A stretch of DNA of 64,000 bases from G965212025 sp965215765 (GTDB lineage Bacteria; Pseudomonadota; Gammaproteobacteria; Poriferisulfidales; Oxydemutatoraceae). The notes under the pieces are model-generated. The model worked only from the letters and a program-made list of their open reading frames with translations, searched no databases and had not been told where the DNA came from. The stretch is taken from positions 2,852,001 to 2,916,000 of the forward strand of contig OZ244118.1 of assembly GCA_965215765.1 (NCBI GenBank), written 5' to 3'. Positions 1-8,965 of the stretch are shown here, piece after piece. Numbering within the stretch: position 1 is the stretch's first letter; each line of letters opens with the position of its first letter. The translations under genes and the position numbers were made by a program.

Positions 1-729
1 GCCGAATATGCACTGCTTGCGAACACCCTGATAGGTATCTCGCTGCTTCTCGGCTTTTTCTGCCTGAGCCGAACCGTTGACCCCAGCCGATTTCTGATTG
101 CCTCTACCGCGGTTGCTATCGGCGCCATGCTTGCCGTCGTATTTCTTGAAATCATGCCGACAGCAATCGCCGCCCTTGAATCTCATGAATTTACAACGTT
201 GATGGCCATCGGAATCGGCGTCTCATACTTGCTTGAGCTCGTGTTGCACTTCCACCACTGTCACGACATTCACGAAGACCACACGCATCACAGCGAAGAG
301 CACACCAAGGCCGGGATGATGTTTTTTGGCACTTTTCTGCACAACTTCTTTCACGGAATTTTCCTGCTCGCCGCATTCAGCGTTAGCACAGAACTCGGCT
401 GGGGACTGACTGTGGCAATTCTGCTCCACGCAATCCCGCAAAATATGGCAAATTTTCTAATGAACAAGCGCAACTGGATCGTTTCCGTTCTGACCGCTTT
501 CAGCGGCGTATTTGGAGCCTTGGCATTCTTGCCGCTGCTCGATCAACTACAGGCACTTCAGGCACAACTCATTGCGTTTGCCTGTGGCGTTCTGGTGTAC
601 CTTGCCATGTCTGATTTACTACCGCTGGTCAACGAAAAAAGCTTGCGTTTCCAGCGCGTGAAATACTCCCTGCTGATCGGAGTCGGAATATTATTGCCAA
701 GCGTCATCGACTCGCTGTTCCACATCTAA
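1..729 (+). CDS. ZIP-family metal cation transporter (5' end outside window)
   Basis: The reading frame is open from base 1, so the true start lies upstream; the first Met in frame is at 127. The visible protein has five or more hydrophobic segments typical of a polytopic inner-membrane protein. Between two of them is a His-rich acidic loop (HHCHDIHEDHTHHSEEH, about bases 256-304) of the kind that binds zinc in ZIP proteins, and the following helix contains HNFFHGI and later HAIPQNMA, the His-containing membrane motifs that line the ZIP metal path. Likely role: import of Zn2+ or another divalent cation. It ends in front of a strong stem-loop and converges with ilvA. Substrate specificity cannot be read from the sequence. 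Confidence 0.85.
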   Translation, partial: AEYALLANTLIGISLLLGFFCLSRTVDPSRFLIASTAVAIGAMLAVVFLEIMPTAIAALESHEFTTLMAIGIGVSYLLELVLHFHHCHDIHEDHTHHSEEHTKAGMMFFGTFLHNFFHGIFLLAAFSVSTELGWGLTVAILLHAIPQNMANFLMNKRNWIVSVLTAFSGVFGALAFLPLLDQLQALQAQLIAFACGVLVYLAMSDLLPLVNEKSLRFQRVKYSLLIGVGILLPSVIDSLFHI

Positions 730-745
730 TATCGTAGCCAGCACC

Positions 746-765
746 TTTTGCCACCCTTGGCAAAA
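746..765. terminator. Stem-loop between convergent genes (probable bidirectional terminator)
   Basis: A perfect 8-bp stem TTTTGCCA / TGGCAAAA with a CCCT loop sits between the 3' ends of the ZIP gene and ilvA. The A/T-rich outer ends give a T-run on both strands, which fits a bidirectional intrinsic terminator. Confidence 0.6.
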
Positions 766-813
766 CGCCCGCCATCTGGCAACCAAGGCCTTGCAAGGGT
801 GTCGCAACCGCTT

Positions 814-2358
814 TTACTGCCTCGAACCGTTGAGCAAAAATAGCGGGTAGGCCGGATTTTCGGACTCTCGAACGTACTTGAACTTTAGTTTCTTGAACAA
901 TTCTTCCAGTTCTTTCACTTCCTCGCGCGGAACCTGCATGCCCAGCAACACACGTCCGTAGGCCGCACCATGGTTACGGTAATGAAAGAGGCTGATATTC
1001 CAGCGGCAACCGATCTTTTCCAGAAATTCAAGCAAAGCTCCCGGACGTTCCGGAAACACCAATCTGTAGAGCCATTCTTTGGGCATGGGGGAGGCGCGCC
1101 CACCAACCATGTGCCGCAAATGCAACTTGGCCATTTCGTTGGCTGATAAATCCAGCACGGCAAAGCCCTGACTTTCCAAATTGCCCATGATTTCCTTCTT
1201 TTCTCTCTTGGCATCCTGAAACCGAATGCCAGCAAAGACTTCTGCCTGACTGCCACCTGCGTAGCGATAATTAAATTCCGTCACCATGCGCCGACCGATG
1301 ATGCGGCAGAACTTCAGGAAGCTGCCCGGCTGCTCCGGAATTTTCACTGCCAGTAAGCACTCGCGGTTATCGCCAATTTCCGCGCGTTCCACGACATGTT
1401 TGAGCCGATCAAAATTGATGTTGGCACCAGAAGCGACCGCCACCAGCTTTTTTCCCCGGATATTCTTTTCAGCCACGTACTTCTTCATGCCGGCAACTGC
1501 AAGTGCTCCCGCCGGTTCCAAAAGTGCTCGCGTGTCTTCGAAGACATCCCGAATCGCGGCACAGATTTCATCGGTTTTAACCAAAACGACATCCTTCTCG
1601 CCCACAAACTGACTCACCAAAGGAAACACCGCATTCCCGATTTGACTAACAGCAACAGCGTCAGCGAACAGTCCCACCTGCTCCAGCTTTATGCGCTTCT
1701 TCTTTTTGAGCGTCTGATACAAAGTTGGCGAATCTTCCGGTTCAACCCCGATCATTTTGACCTCCGGGAAAAGCTGCTTCAAATACACGGAAATACCCGC
1801 GATCAAGCCACCACCACCTACCGGAACGAATACTGCGTAAGGGGGCTCACCATCGCACTGCTCCCCGATTTCCCGCCCCACCGTTCCCTGTCCAACAATA
1901 ATGTCCGGATCATCGAAAGGGTGAACCAAAGTCATTTTTTCGTCAACGGACATCCTCGTGGCTTTTTGAGAGGCCTCATCGTAAGTATCACCATGAAGCA
2001 CCACTTTCGCCCCATAGCGCCGAACTGCGTCTACCTTTATCGAGGGCGTCGTCAGAGGCATCACCATAACAGCAGAAATATTGAGCTGCCTGGCCGCCAA
2101 AGCTACGCCCTGCGCATGGTTGCCAGCCGAAACCGCCACTACTCCCGCCTCTTTTTCTGCTGCACTTAAATGTGACAACTTGTAATAGGCACCACGGATC
2201 TTGAATGAAAAGACGCTCAAGACATCTTCACGTTTCAGAAAAACGCGATTGTCAAGTCGCTTTGACAAACAGGGGGCATCGGACAAAGGAGACGGCTCCC
2301 TGACCACCGGGGAAATGTCCGCGCTCTTGATTCGCTCAAAGTAATTTTTGCTTTCCAC
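814..2358 (-). CDS. ilvA: Threonine ammonia-lyase (threonine deaminase), biosynthetic
   Basis: Catalyses L-threonine to 2-oxobutanoate and ammonia, the first committed step of isoleucine synthesis, in the cytoplasm. The 514-residue length matches the long, allosteric biosynthetic enzyme. Residues about 10-320 are the PLP fold, with the PLP lysine in SFKIRGAYYK (Lys53), the glycine-rich phosphate loop PVGGGGLIAG and the substrate motif SAGNHAQG. Residues about 330-510 contain two ACT-like regulatory domains, so inhibition by isoleucine is expected. It is divergent from rpiA with about 30 bp between the starts, a pairing common in Gammaproteobacteria. Confidence 0.96.
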   Translation of the reverse strand: MESKNYFERIKSADISPVVREPSPLSDAPCLSKRLDNRVFLKREDVLSVFSFKIRGAYYKLSHLSAAEKEAGVVAVSAGNHAQGVALAARQLNISAVMVMPLTTPSIKVDAVRRYGAKVVLHGDTYDEASQKATRMSVDEKMTLVHPFDDPDIIVGQGTVGREIGEQCDGEPPYAVFVPVGGGGLIAGISVYLKQLFPEVKMIGVEPEDSPTLYQTLKKKKRIKLEQVGLFADAVAVSQIGNAVFPLVSQFVGEKDVVLVKTDEICAAIRDVFEDTRALLEPAGALAVAGMKKYVAEKNIRGKKLVAVASGANINFDRLKHVVERAEIGDNRECLLAVKIPEQPGSFLKFCRIIGRRMVTEFNYRYAGGSQAEVFAGIRFQDAKREKKEIMGNLESQGFAVLDLSANEMAKLHLRHMVGGRASPMPKEWLYRLVFPERPGALLEFLEKIGCRWNISLFHYRNHGAAYGRVLLGMQVPREEVKELEELFKKLKFKYVRESENPAYPLFLLNGSRQ

Positions 2359-2389
2359 CAGCTAACCTCCATCTTGTATATTACGGAAC

Positions 2390-3091
2390 GTGCGCCCCAC
2401 GGGAACAGATACCAAACAGAAACATGCAAACAAACTGCAGGCAGCATACGCCGCCCTGGAGTTTGTGCGCGAAAATCAACTGGTGGGCATTGGAACCGGC
2501 TCCACAGTGAACTGCTTCATAGAAGCCTTGGCCGCAAGCGGCCGCAAAATCCGAGGCACGGTTTCCAGCTCCAAAGCCAGTACCGTCAGGCTACGCTCTC
2601 ACGGCTTTGCTATTTGTAGCACGCACAACTACGAAAAACCAGAAATCTACGTTGACGGAGCAGACGAAGCTGACCCTCAGTTGCGCCTGATCAAAGGAGG
2701 CGGCGGAGCTTTGACCCAGGAAAAAATACTGGCTGAAGCGTGCCCGATGTTTGTGTGCATTGCTGACCAAAGCAAGCAAGTTGAAACACTCGGAAAATTT
2801 CCTCTGCCAGTGGAAATTATCCCTGTTGCCAAGCGTCTGGTCACGGAAACCCTTGCCTCAAGATCCGGAAAAGCGCAGGAACGCAAAGACTTCCTCACAG
2901 ATAACGGCAACATCATCCTGGACGTAAGCGACCTCTCTTTTGCGGATCCCTTGGCACTGGAAAGGTGGATCACCCTGATCCCCGGGGTTGTCACAGTTGG
3001 GCTATTTGCCCAACGCAGGGCGGATGTCTTGCTGCTCGGAACAGATTTTGGAGTGAAAAGGTTGTACGCTACACCCGCAGACAGCCGGTGA
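2390..3091 (+). CDS. rpiA: Ribose-5-phosphate isomerase A
   Basis: Interconverts ribose 5-phosphate and ribulose 5-phosphate in the non-oxidative pentose phosphate pathway. Family motifs are in order: GTGST (residues 35-39, phosphate binding), DGADE (89-93, catalytic Asp) and KGGGGAL (102-108, catalytic Lys region). The length of 233 residues is slightly above the usual 220 or so. The chosen start is GTG at 2390; there is no strong Shine-Dalgarno sequence, so a start a few codons downstream is possible. Confidence 0.95.
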   Translation: MRPTGTDTKQKHANKLQAAYAALEFVRENQLVGIGTGSTVNCFIEALAASGRKIRGTVSSSKASTVRLRSHGFAICSTHNYEKPEIYVDGADEADPQLRLIKGGGGALTQEKILAEACPMFVCIADQSKQVETLGKFPLPVEIIPVAKRLVTETLASRSGKAQERKDFLTDNGNIILDVSDLSFADPLALERWITLIPGVVTVGLFAQRRADVLLLGTDFGVKRLYATPADSR

Positions 3092-3126
3092 GTTGTTACG
3101 TTTTTTGAAATCAAGGCGGAGGGAAG

Positions 3127-4644
3127 ATGTTTGAAGGAGAATTAACAAGAATTTTAGGGATTCTGTCTACATACGTACTGTTGGTGGTGGTCATTCTCTT
3201 CATCGGGGCTGTTGTAACACTGATTTACATGTACATCTCCGACATCAGACAGACGGAGCACGCCATCAGGCGCAATTACCCGGTAATCGGCCGGCTACGC
3301 TACGTCTTTGAGAACGTGGGTGAGTTTTTTCGCCAGTACTTTTTTGCCATGGATCGTGAAGAGTTGCCCTTCAATCGTGCCCAACGCAGTTGGGTGTATC
3401 GCGCCGCAAAGAATGTCGATACCACGGCCGCATTTGGCTCTACCAAAGATGTTCGAAAAACCGGAACTATATTTTTCGTGCACTGCGCCTTTCCATCACT
3501 GGAAGGCGAAGACGGGGAGTTGAGAAAGCTCACCATCGGCCCTCATTGCAAGGAACCCTACAAAACTGCTTCTCTTTTCAATATTTCCGGGATGAGTTTT
3601 GGGGCTATTTCACGCCCGGCCGTTACGGCACTTTCCAACGGTGCCCGCATGGCGGGGTGCTGGATGAACACTGGCGAAGGAGGCTTGTCTCCCTACCACC
3701 TTGAAGGCGGATGTGACATTGTTTTCCAGATCGGGACTGCCAAATACGGAGTACGGACACCGGCTGGAAAGCTTGACGAAAAGAAACTTGCCGACATTGC
3801 CGCCATACCGAACGTGAAAATGTTCGAAATAAAGATGAGCCAAGGGGCAAAACCGGGCAAAGGAGGAATACTCCCCGGCGGAAAGGTGACTGAGGAGATC
3901 GCGAAAATTCGTGGGATACATGCCGGCCAGAATTCGATAAGCCCTAATCGCCATGAAGAAGTCAGTAGCCCGGATGAGCTCCTCAACGCGATCAAAAGAA
4001 TTCGAGACATTACCGGTAAGCCCGTAGGCATCAAAATGGCACTCGGCGCCTATGGCTGGCTGGATAAGTTCCTCGAACTGATTCACGAACGCGGCATAGA
4101 ATCGGCTCCTGACTTCATCACCGTTGACAGCTCCGAAGGCGGATCCGGAGCAGCACCACTCGCGTTGATTGACGAAATGGGCTTGCCACTTCGCGAAAGC
4201 CTGCCGTTAATCGTTGACAAGCTATACGAATACAATTTACGGGAACGCATCAAAGTGATTGCTTCAGGAAAACTGATTACCCCGGCCGATGTTGCATGGT
4301 CGCTTTGCCTGGGAACCGACTTCATCACATCCGCGCGTGGCTTTCTTTTTTCTCTCGGCTGTATCCAGGCAATGCAATGCAACAAGAACACCTGCCCGAC
4401 CGGAATCACAACCCACGACAAGAAGTTGCAGTTTGGTCTGGATCCGACTCAAAAATCAGTCAGGGTTTGTAACTACGCCAAACGCATGACGCGCGAGGTT
4501 CGAGTGATTGCCCACTCTTGCGGCGTGAGCGATCCGCGTGATCTGCGTCGCCACCACGCCCACATCGTGCGCGAAAACGGGCTGTCCATATCGGTCGACA
4601 ACTTGTTCCCGAAACCCAAGCAAAAACCCCAGCACATAAATTAA
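3127..4644 (+). CDS. Membrane-anchored FMN-binding glutamate synthase-like protein
   Basis: The 505-residue protein starts with one hydrophobic segment (about residues 10-38) followed by a cytoplasmic catalytic domain related to the FMN/central domain of glutamate synthase large subunit (GltB). Visible hallmarks are the TIM-barrel motifs GMSFGAIS, NTGEGGLSPYH and GGSGAAPL, and the 3Fe-4S type cysteine pattern C-x5-C-x4-C around CIQAMQCNKNTC. It lacks the glutamine amidotransferase domain, so the nitrogen donor and the true reaction are unknown. A good Shine-Dalgarno (GGAGGGAAG) precedes ATG 3127. It follows rpiA by 35 bp and may be co-transcribed. Confidence 0.88.
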   Translation: MFEGELTRILGILSTYVLLVVVILFIGAVVTLIYMYISDIRQTEHAIRRNYPVIGRLRYVFENVGEFFRQYFFAMDREELPFNRAQRSWVYRAAKNVDTTAAFGSTKDVRKTGTIFFVHCAFPSLEGEDGELRKLTIGPHCKEPYKTASLFNISGMSFGAISRPAVTALSNGARMAGCWMNTGEGGLSPYHLEGGCDIVFQIGTAKYGVRTPAGKLDEKKLADIAAIPNVKMFEIKMSQGAKPGKGGILPGGKVTEEIAKIRGIHAGQNSISPNRHEEVSSPDELLNAIKRIRDITGKPVGIKMALGAYGWLDKFLELIHERGIESAPDFITVDSSEGGSGAAPLALIDEMGLPLRESLPLIVDKLYEYNLRERIKVIASGKLITPADVAWSLCLGTDFITSARGFLFSLGCIQAMQCNKNTCPTGITTHDKKLQFGLDPTQKSVRVCNYAKRMTREVRVIAHSCGVSDPRDLRRHHAHIVRENGLSISVDNLFPKPKQKPQHIN

Positions 4645-4654
4645 CAACCCCGAA

Positions 4655-4679
4655 CCGAGTCCCGTCGTGTGCGACTCGG
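4655..4679. terminator. Stem-loop after the glutamate synthase-like gene
   Basis: CCGAGTC and GACTCGG form a 7-bp stem with an 11-nt loop just after the stop codon, between two convergent genes. No long T-run follows, so it may only protect the 3' end. The remaining 220 bp up to rpsI show no gene I can support. Confidence 0.35.
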
Positions 4680-4901
4680 CTTGTGCCGCTACACAGGGTC
4701 GCTGGTTGCGTTTTTTTGAGGCGAATAAGGCTGAAGAGCGATTGCTTCTATCTGCGACCGTAAAACGACACCTGCCTTTCCGGACAAGCGAAGCACGCAT
4801 CATTACAGACAGACAAGACCAGAAGGGGGAGCTTTGTGCAGAAATAAGGGATTAGTCGCAGCCCCGGAGAAGCCCTCCAGGCTTTGAGAACCAGGCGCAG
4901 G

Positions 4902-5297
4902 TCAGCGCTTCGAATACTGAGTGGCTTTGCGGGCTTTATGCAACCCGACTTTTTTCCTTTCCACAACGCGTGAATCACGTGTCAGAAAAGAATGCTCACG
5001 TAACTTCGGGCGCAAACCCTCATCTGAAGCAAGCAATGCCCGAGATATTCCAAGCCGAACCGCACCAGCTTGCCCGCTAGAGCCACCACCTTTGACAGTG
5101 ATATAAAAATCGTACTTGCCAACCGTGCCAGTCTCAATCATGGGCTGCATAATCAACATTCTTGCCGTCTCACGCACAAAGTAGTCTGTCAGCGAGCGAG
5201 CGTTGATGCTGAATTCACCAAGACCCGGACGCATGAACACCCTTGCAACTGCGGACTTGCGACGTCCGGTTCCGTAGTAGACCTTTGGTTTTGCCAT
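4902..5297 (-). CDS. rpsI: 30S ribosomal protein S9
   Basis: Small-subunit protein whose C-terminal tail contacts P-site tRNA. The 131-residue protein begins MAKPKVYYGTGRRKSAVARV, has the central GGGSSGQAGAVRLGISRAL motif and ends in the typical KARKATQYSKR tail. The open frame extends further upstream into rplM, but the ATG at 5297, 4 bp after the rplM stop, matches family length. It is co-transcribed with rplM, as in most bacteria. Confidence 0.98.
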   Translation of the reverse strand: MAKPKVYYGTGRRKSAVARVFMRPGLGEFSINARSLTDYFVRETARMLIMQPMIETGTVGKYDFYITVKGGGSSGQAGAVRLGISRALLASDEGLRPKLREHSFLTRDSRVVERKKVGLHKARKATQYSKR

Positions 5298-5301
5298 AAA
5301 A

Positions 5302-5730
5302 CTAAAGCTGTAAAGCCACAGGCTTCTGTGCACTGTGCGGGTGGTCACCAGCCGCATAAACATGCAGTTTACGAAACATTGCCCGCCCCAGCGGACCTTT
5401 GGGCAACATGCCACGCACCGCCAGTTCAATAATCCGGTTTGGGTGCTCGCTCTGCATCTTCTCAAAAGTGGTGGTTTTCAAACTACCTACGTATCCAGAA
5501 TGCCGATAATAAACCTTGTCAGTCCTTTTGCGACCTGTCACACGCACCTCAGCTGAGTTCACGACTATTACGTGATCTCCCATATCTGCATGCGGCGTGT
5601 AAACAGGCTTGTGCTTGCCGCGTAGATGGCGCGCAATTTCGCTTGCCAACCTGCCAAGCACTTTCCCTTTTGCATCAACCACGCACCAGTCGTGTTCAAT
5701 TTCAGCGGCTTTTGGACTATAAGTTTTCAT
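5302..5730 (-). CDS. rplM: 50S ribosomal protein L13
   Basis: Early-assembling large-subunit protein, 142 residues, the normal family length. It begins MKTYSPKAAEIEHDWCVVDA and carries the signature region RGMLPKGPLGRAMFRKLHVYAG-like (AVRGMLPKGPLG near residue 105). First gene of the rplM-rpsI operon, and expected to be under the promoter seen just upstream. Confidence 0.98.
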   Translation of the reverse strand: MKTYSPKAAEIEHDWCVVDAKGKVLGRLASEIARHLRGKHKPVYTPHADMGDHVIVVNSAEVRVTGRKRTDKVYYRHSGYVGSLKTTTFEKMQSEHPNRIIELAVRGMLPKGPLGRAMFRKLHVYAAGDHPHSAQKPVALQL

Positions 5731-5748
5731 GGTTCAAAACAAGGGCGC

Positions 5749-5777
5749 ATTATCCGTAAGCCACCACAAAAATGCAA
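5749..5777 (-). promoter_or_regulatory. Predicted sigma70 promoter of rplM-rpsI
   Basis: On the minus strand TTGCAT (-35) and GATAAT (-10) are separated by 17 bp, ending about 18 bases before the rplM start codon. The match to consensus and the position suit a strong ribosomal-protein promoter with a very short leader. Confidence 0.55.
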
Positions 5778-5881
5778 GTCGCAGTGAGGCTCTGACTAGC
5801 CGTTACATTAAGTGCTGATGCTCTTTTACAACACATCGGATGCATTCTCGGTACAGCACATTGAACGCATTCTTTGTACAG

Positions 5882-6100
5882 CACAACGAAAAAGGCGATC
5901 CGGAAGAGTTTCCCGAAACATTTGAACCCGTGGCGGAGGACTAAAGGCATCCTTCGTGCTCGGAATTGAGCACCCGACAGAAGTCATCAAGGAGCGTCTC
6001 CCGAGCCTTGTCGTTCTGCAGGTTCTTCAGATACTCCCACTCACAGGGCTGCGTCTTCTTGACGAAGGCAAGGAACGTGGCAGAGTCGACAGGTGCCAAA
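5882..6100 (-). pseudogene. Remnant of type I restriction enzyme HsdR (N-terminal part)
   Basis: Minus-strand translation gives FLAFVKKTQPCEWEYLKN, then NDKARETLLDDFCRVLNSEH ending at a stop after HEGCL. In another frame it continues as LVLRHGFKCFGKLFRIAFF. Together this is the conserved N-terminal region of HsdR restriction subunits (TQPKEW..L, DDLCRALDSEHEG, LRHGFKCFGK), broken by a frameshift near 5945 and cut off near 5882, where the homology stops. No start codon or downstream nuclease or helicase domain is present. It follows the ImmA-DUF4411 gene on the same strand, so it marks a decayed type I restriction-modification locus. Confidence 0.7.
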
Positions 6101-6113
6101 GGTCGAAGGCAGC

Positions 6114-7751
6114 CTAGTGCTCGAGAACGAAGCGCGCCTGGCTCAGCCGGAGCATTTCATAAGGTGTCATGTACTTGATCTTGAGCCCGGCGCAGGCGTT
6201 AGGGATCTTGATCCTCTTGATCGAATCCGTCGACCGCTCGCGCGTCACCACGATGTGGCTATCGGCGAGTGCTTGCGCCACGAGATAACCGTCGGCAGCA
6301 TCCAAAAAATCTTGCGGCGCAGCTTCCTTGTAGTTCCCGCTTTTAGCCCACTCGCTGACCTGCTCCATTGCCTGGTGTGCTTTGTCGTCCGGAGGAAGAA
6401 AGAAACCAGTGCCTCCTTCTTTAGCCCACTTGACCAGCTCATCCTTTCCAGCTTTCAATTCGGCACCCACATGCTCAATACTGAAGAGGTTCTCAGCCTT
6501 GTGCTCGCGGATCATCCAGTCCCAGAATGCGGGACAGAAGTCCATACCGTAACAGTAGTTCTTGGCATCAATGAACCCGTTGGCATCCAGGAGGTAGGCC
6601 ATCCCGACTCCCAACTCGGTGCCTAACCTGCGCAAGCTCGCCACATTCCTGACACCCAGAAGACGGAACGCCTCGGTGAAAGATGTCTGCCTCTCGAAAG
6701 TACTTACCACGAGCGCACGGGCAAAGCGCTTGCCTGTGCGCGCCATCTGGGTCAGGTAGAAGTTACCACCGCTCCCCTTCTTCATGCTCCGCAGCCGCTC
6801 CAACTCTTGACCGTAGGCTCTTCTCAGCTCTTTGAAGCCAAGCGCACCAGCGTCATAGAGCCGACGCAACACCACCAGTGTGCTGACCTTGAAGTGCCTT
6901 GCCAAGCGGTTCAGCTCTCCCTCAATCCCAACCGATTCCCGGTACTCCTTGCGCAACTCGGACAGTGGCACGAGCAACTCCGCCGCCACCTGGTTGCACC
7001 ATCTTTCCACTTTATCCTTGCTGTACGGATGAACCGTGACCGGAGCGACATCGGAAAGTGCCGACTCCCCCAGCCAGAGGTGCGCCAGCTCATGAGCCAG
7101 GATGAACATCTGGGCAGCCTTTGTATCGGCACCGTTGATGAAGACGAGGGGTGCAAAGTCGTCGCAGAGGGCGAAGCCCCGGAATTCCTCCGGGTTAAGC
7201 TTGCGGCGGTTATTGGTGCCGACGACACCGCTCACCATCACCAGCACACCGAGTTCGTCCGCTTGCTCAATGAATCGTCGGAATGCGTCTGTCCAGGTTC
7301 GAAGATGGGCGCGTTCTTCCAGGTTGAAGCCCAGTGCCCGGCGCATCTTGGTCGCAGTCTCTTTGATATCGTCCTCCAGACTCGCCGAACCCACGAAGGC
7401 ACACTCTGGCTCGCCCTCGGCGCGAGCGAAGTAGTAGTACCAATCCTGCTGCTGCTGACATAGGTAGATCGTGTGAAGCAGGTTCCGACTAGGCTTCTCA
7501 ATCCGCCGATCACGCATGGTGCGCATATCAGGCAGGGGCATAGTCTCTTCCGGGGGATCATCCAGGAAAAGGTAGGCGACCGGAACTTGCGTCACCTTGG
7601 CGAATTTCTCAAGCTGCTTGAACGTGGGCTGGATCTTGCCGCTTTTCCAGTCACCAAGACCAGGAAACCGCTCACTCAGGTATTTCGCCTCGCAGTCCGA
7701 ACCTTCGACCGCCCACTGCAACAGCTCTGGTCTGACCGCGACCCGGGTCAT
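6114..7751 (-). CDS. ImmA/IrrE metallopeptidase-type protein fused to DUF4411 PIN-like domain
   Basis: A 545-residue fusion. Residues 1-70 look like the DNA-binding or helical lead of Xre/ImmA proteins (DWKSGKIQPTFKQLEKFAK). Residues about 90-370 are an ImmA/IrrE (M78) domain with zinc motif HELAH at 220-224. From Met384 the sequence is a complete DUF4411 domain (MAYLLDANGFIDAKNYCYGM, then FCPAFWDW, DAADGYLVAQAL, HIVVTRE), a PIN-like nuclease toxin family. These are usually two adjacent genes, antitoxin then toxin; here the frame runs through with no stop (junction at 6602). It sits in a decayed type I restriction locus, a known neighbourhood for this pair. Whether the fusion is active, self-processed or inert is unknown. 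Confidence 0.82.
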   Translation of the reverse strand: MTRVAVRPELLQWAVEGSDCEAKYLSERFPGLGDWKSGKIQPTFKQLEKFAKVTQVPVAYLFLDDPPEETMPLPDMRTMRDRRIEKPSRNLLHTIYLCQQQQDWYYYFARAEGEPECAFVGSASLEDDIKETATKMRRALGFNLEERAHLRTWTDAFRRFIEQADELGVLVMVSGVVGTNNRRKLNPEEFRGFALCDDFAPLVFINGADTKAAQMFILAHELAHLWLGESALSDVAPVTVHPYSKDKVERWCNQVAAELLVPLSELRKEYRESVGIEGELNRLARHFKVSTLVVLRRLYDAGALGFKELRRAYGQELERLRSMKKGSGGNFYLTQMARTGKRFARALVVSTFERQTSFTEAFRLLGVRNVASLRRLGTELGVGMAYLLDANGFIDAKNYCYGMDFCPAFWDWMIREHKAENLFSIEHVGAELKAGKDELVKWAKEGGTGFFLPPDDKAHQAMEQVSEWAKSGNYKEAAPQDFLDAADGYLVAQALADSHIVVTRERSTDSIKRIKIPNACAGLKIKYMTPYEMLRLSQARFVLEH

Positions 7752-7930
7752 CAGACAAACACCTGCTCAATGGCATCCGTCCGGATCGTCTGAACCAGCA
7801 CGGCGAGCGAGCCCATAAGTACGCAGAAGTCGCCCGCAGCATTGACGTGACCCGGCGTGGATGCCTGACACGAGCAATGCGACAGCAGGCCGGCTAGGCC
7901 ACGAGCACGGTTGAAATTCTGGACGCACAT
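7751..7930 (-). CDS. Small hypothetical protein overlapping the ImmA-DUF4411 start
   Basis: A 59-codon frame from ATG 7930 (MCVQNFNRARGLAGLLSH...) ending in TGA that overlaps the ATG of the next gene by one base (TGATG), which suggests translational coupling. The frame is open upstream to 7975 and that part encodes a hydrophobic stretch (FTIGLILLGFFVM), so this may be the C-terminal end of a larger membrane protein cut off by the 228-bp repeat array. I do not recognise a family. Confidence 0.35.
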   Translation of the reverse strand: MCVQNFNRARGLAGLLSHCSCQASTPGHVNAAGDFCVLMGSLAVLVQTIRTDAIEQVFV

Positions 7931-8023
7931 GACAAAGAAACCGAGGAGGATCAGGCCGATAGTGAACCCTTGAACCCTTTAAAAAATAATGCGCCAAGCA
8001 AGAGCTATAGGCAAGGAACAAGA

Positions 8024-8965
8024 GCCGTTTTTGCCACTCGGGGTCTGCAGCAGTGAGCACCGGTCATCTGCACGAAAACACGCAAACCACCAGTCGGGTG
8101 AGGGCAATCTGTACTTTCAGCTGGCTGGCAAGGAACGAGCGAGGAGCCGAAAAGCTTGGGCACGGTGACTGCAAAGAGACTTGGTCTCGGGTGTCATCTC
8201 CGCCGCGCTGCAACCGTGCTCCGTGAGAAAAAAGACCGGGTCATAACCGAAGCCGTTTTTGCCACTCGGGGTCTGCAGCAGTGAGCACCGGTCATCTGCA
8301 CGAAAACACGCAAATCACCAGTCGGGTGTGGGCAATCTGTACTTTCAGCTGGCTGGCAAGGAACGAGCGAGGAGCCGAAAAGCCTGGGCACGGTGACTGC
8401 AAAGCGACTTGGTCTCGGGTGTCATCTCCGCCGCGCTGCAACCGTGCTCCGTGAGAAAAAAGACCGGGTCATAACCGAAGCCGTTTTTGCCACTCGAGGT
8501 CTGTAGCAGTGAGCACCGGTCATCTGCACGAAAACACGCAAATCACCAGTCGGGTGTGGGCAATCTGTACTTTCAGCTGGCTGGCAAGGAACGAGCGAGG
8601 AGCCGAAAAGCCTGGGCACGGTGACTGCAAAGCGACTTGGTCTCGGGTGTCATCTCCGCCGCGCTGCAACCGTGTTCCGTGAGAAAAAAGACCGGGTCAT
8701 AACCGAAGCCGTTTTTGCCACTCGGGGTCTGTAGCAGTGAGCACCGGTCATCTGCACGAAAACACGCAAATCACCAGTCGGGTGTGGGCAATCTGTACTT
8801 TCAGCTGGCTGGCAAGGAACGAGCGAGGAGCCGAAAAGCCTGGGCACGGTGACTGCAAAGCGACTTGGTCTCGGGTGTCATCTCCGCCGCGCTGCAACCG
8901 TGTTCCGTGAGAAAAAAGACCGGGTCATAACCGAAGCCGTTTTTGCCACTCGGGGTCTGTAGCAG
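8024..8965. repeat. 228-bp tandem repeat derived from the 3' end of rdgB (four full copies plus partial)
   Basis: The anchor GCCGTTTTTGCCACTCG recurs at 8024, 8252, 8480, 8708 and 8936, exactly 228 bp apart, with only a few base differences. The last copy is inside rdgB, where on the minus strand it encodes the C-terminal 50 or so residues and stop plus about 70 bp downstream. The other copies carry the same coding tail without a gene body. Antisense open frames inside each unit are by-products of the repetition. Confidence 0.95.

Noticed and set aside
1396..2169. 257-codon frame on the plus strand inside ilvA
   Set aside because: Lies wholly antisense to a certain ilvA gene and shows no protein family.
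5298..5465. N-terminal extension of rpsI
   Set aside because: The added 56 residues are rplM sequence in another frame; S9 proteins start at the ATG at 5297.
8194..8847. Three identical 65-codon frames at 228-bp spacing
   Set aside because: They run on the minus strand in a different frame from the rdgB tail they overlap and exist only because the satellite repeats; no ribosome site or family match.
8024..8965. Possible CRISPR array
   Set aside because: Units are 228 bp and identical along their whole length; there are no short repeats with unique spacers and no cas genes.
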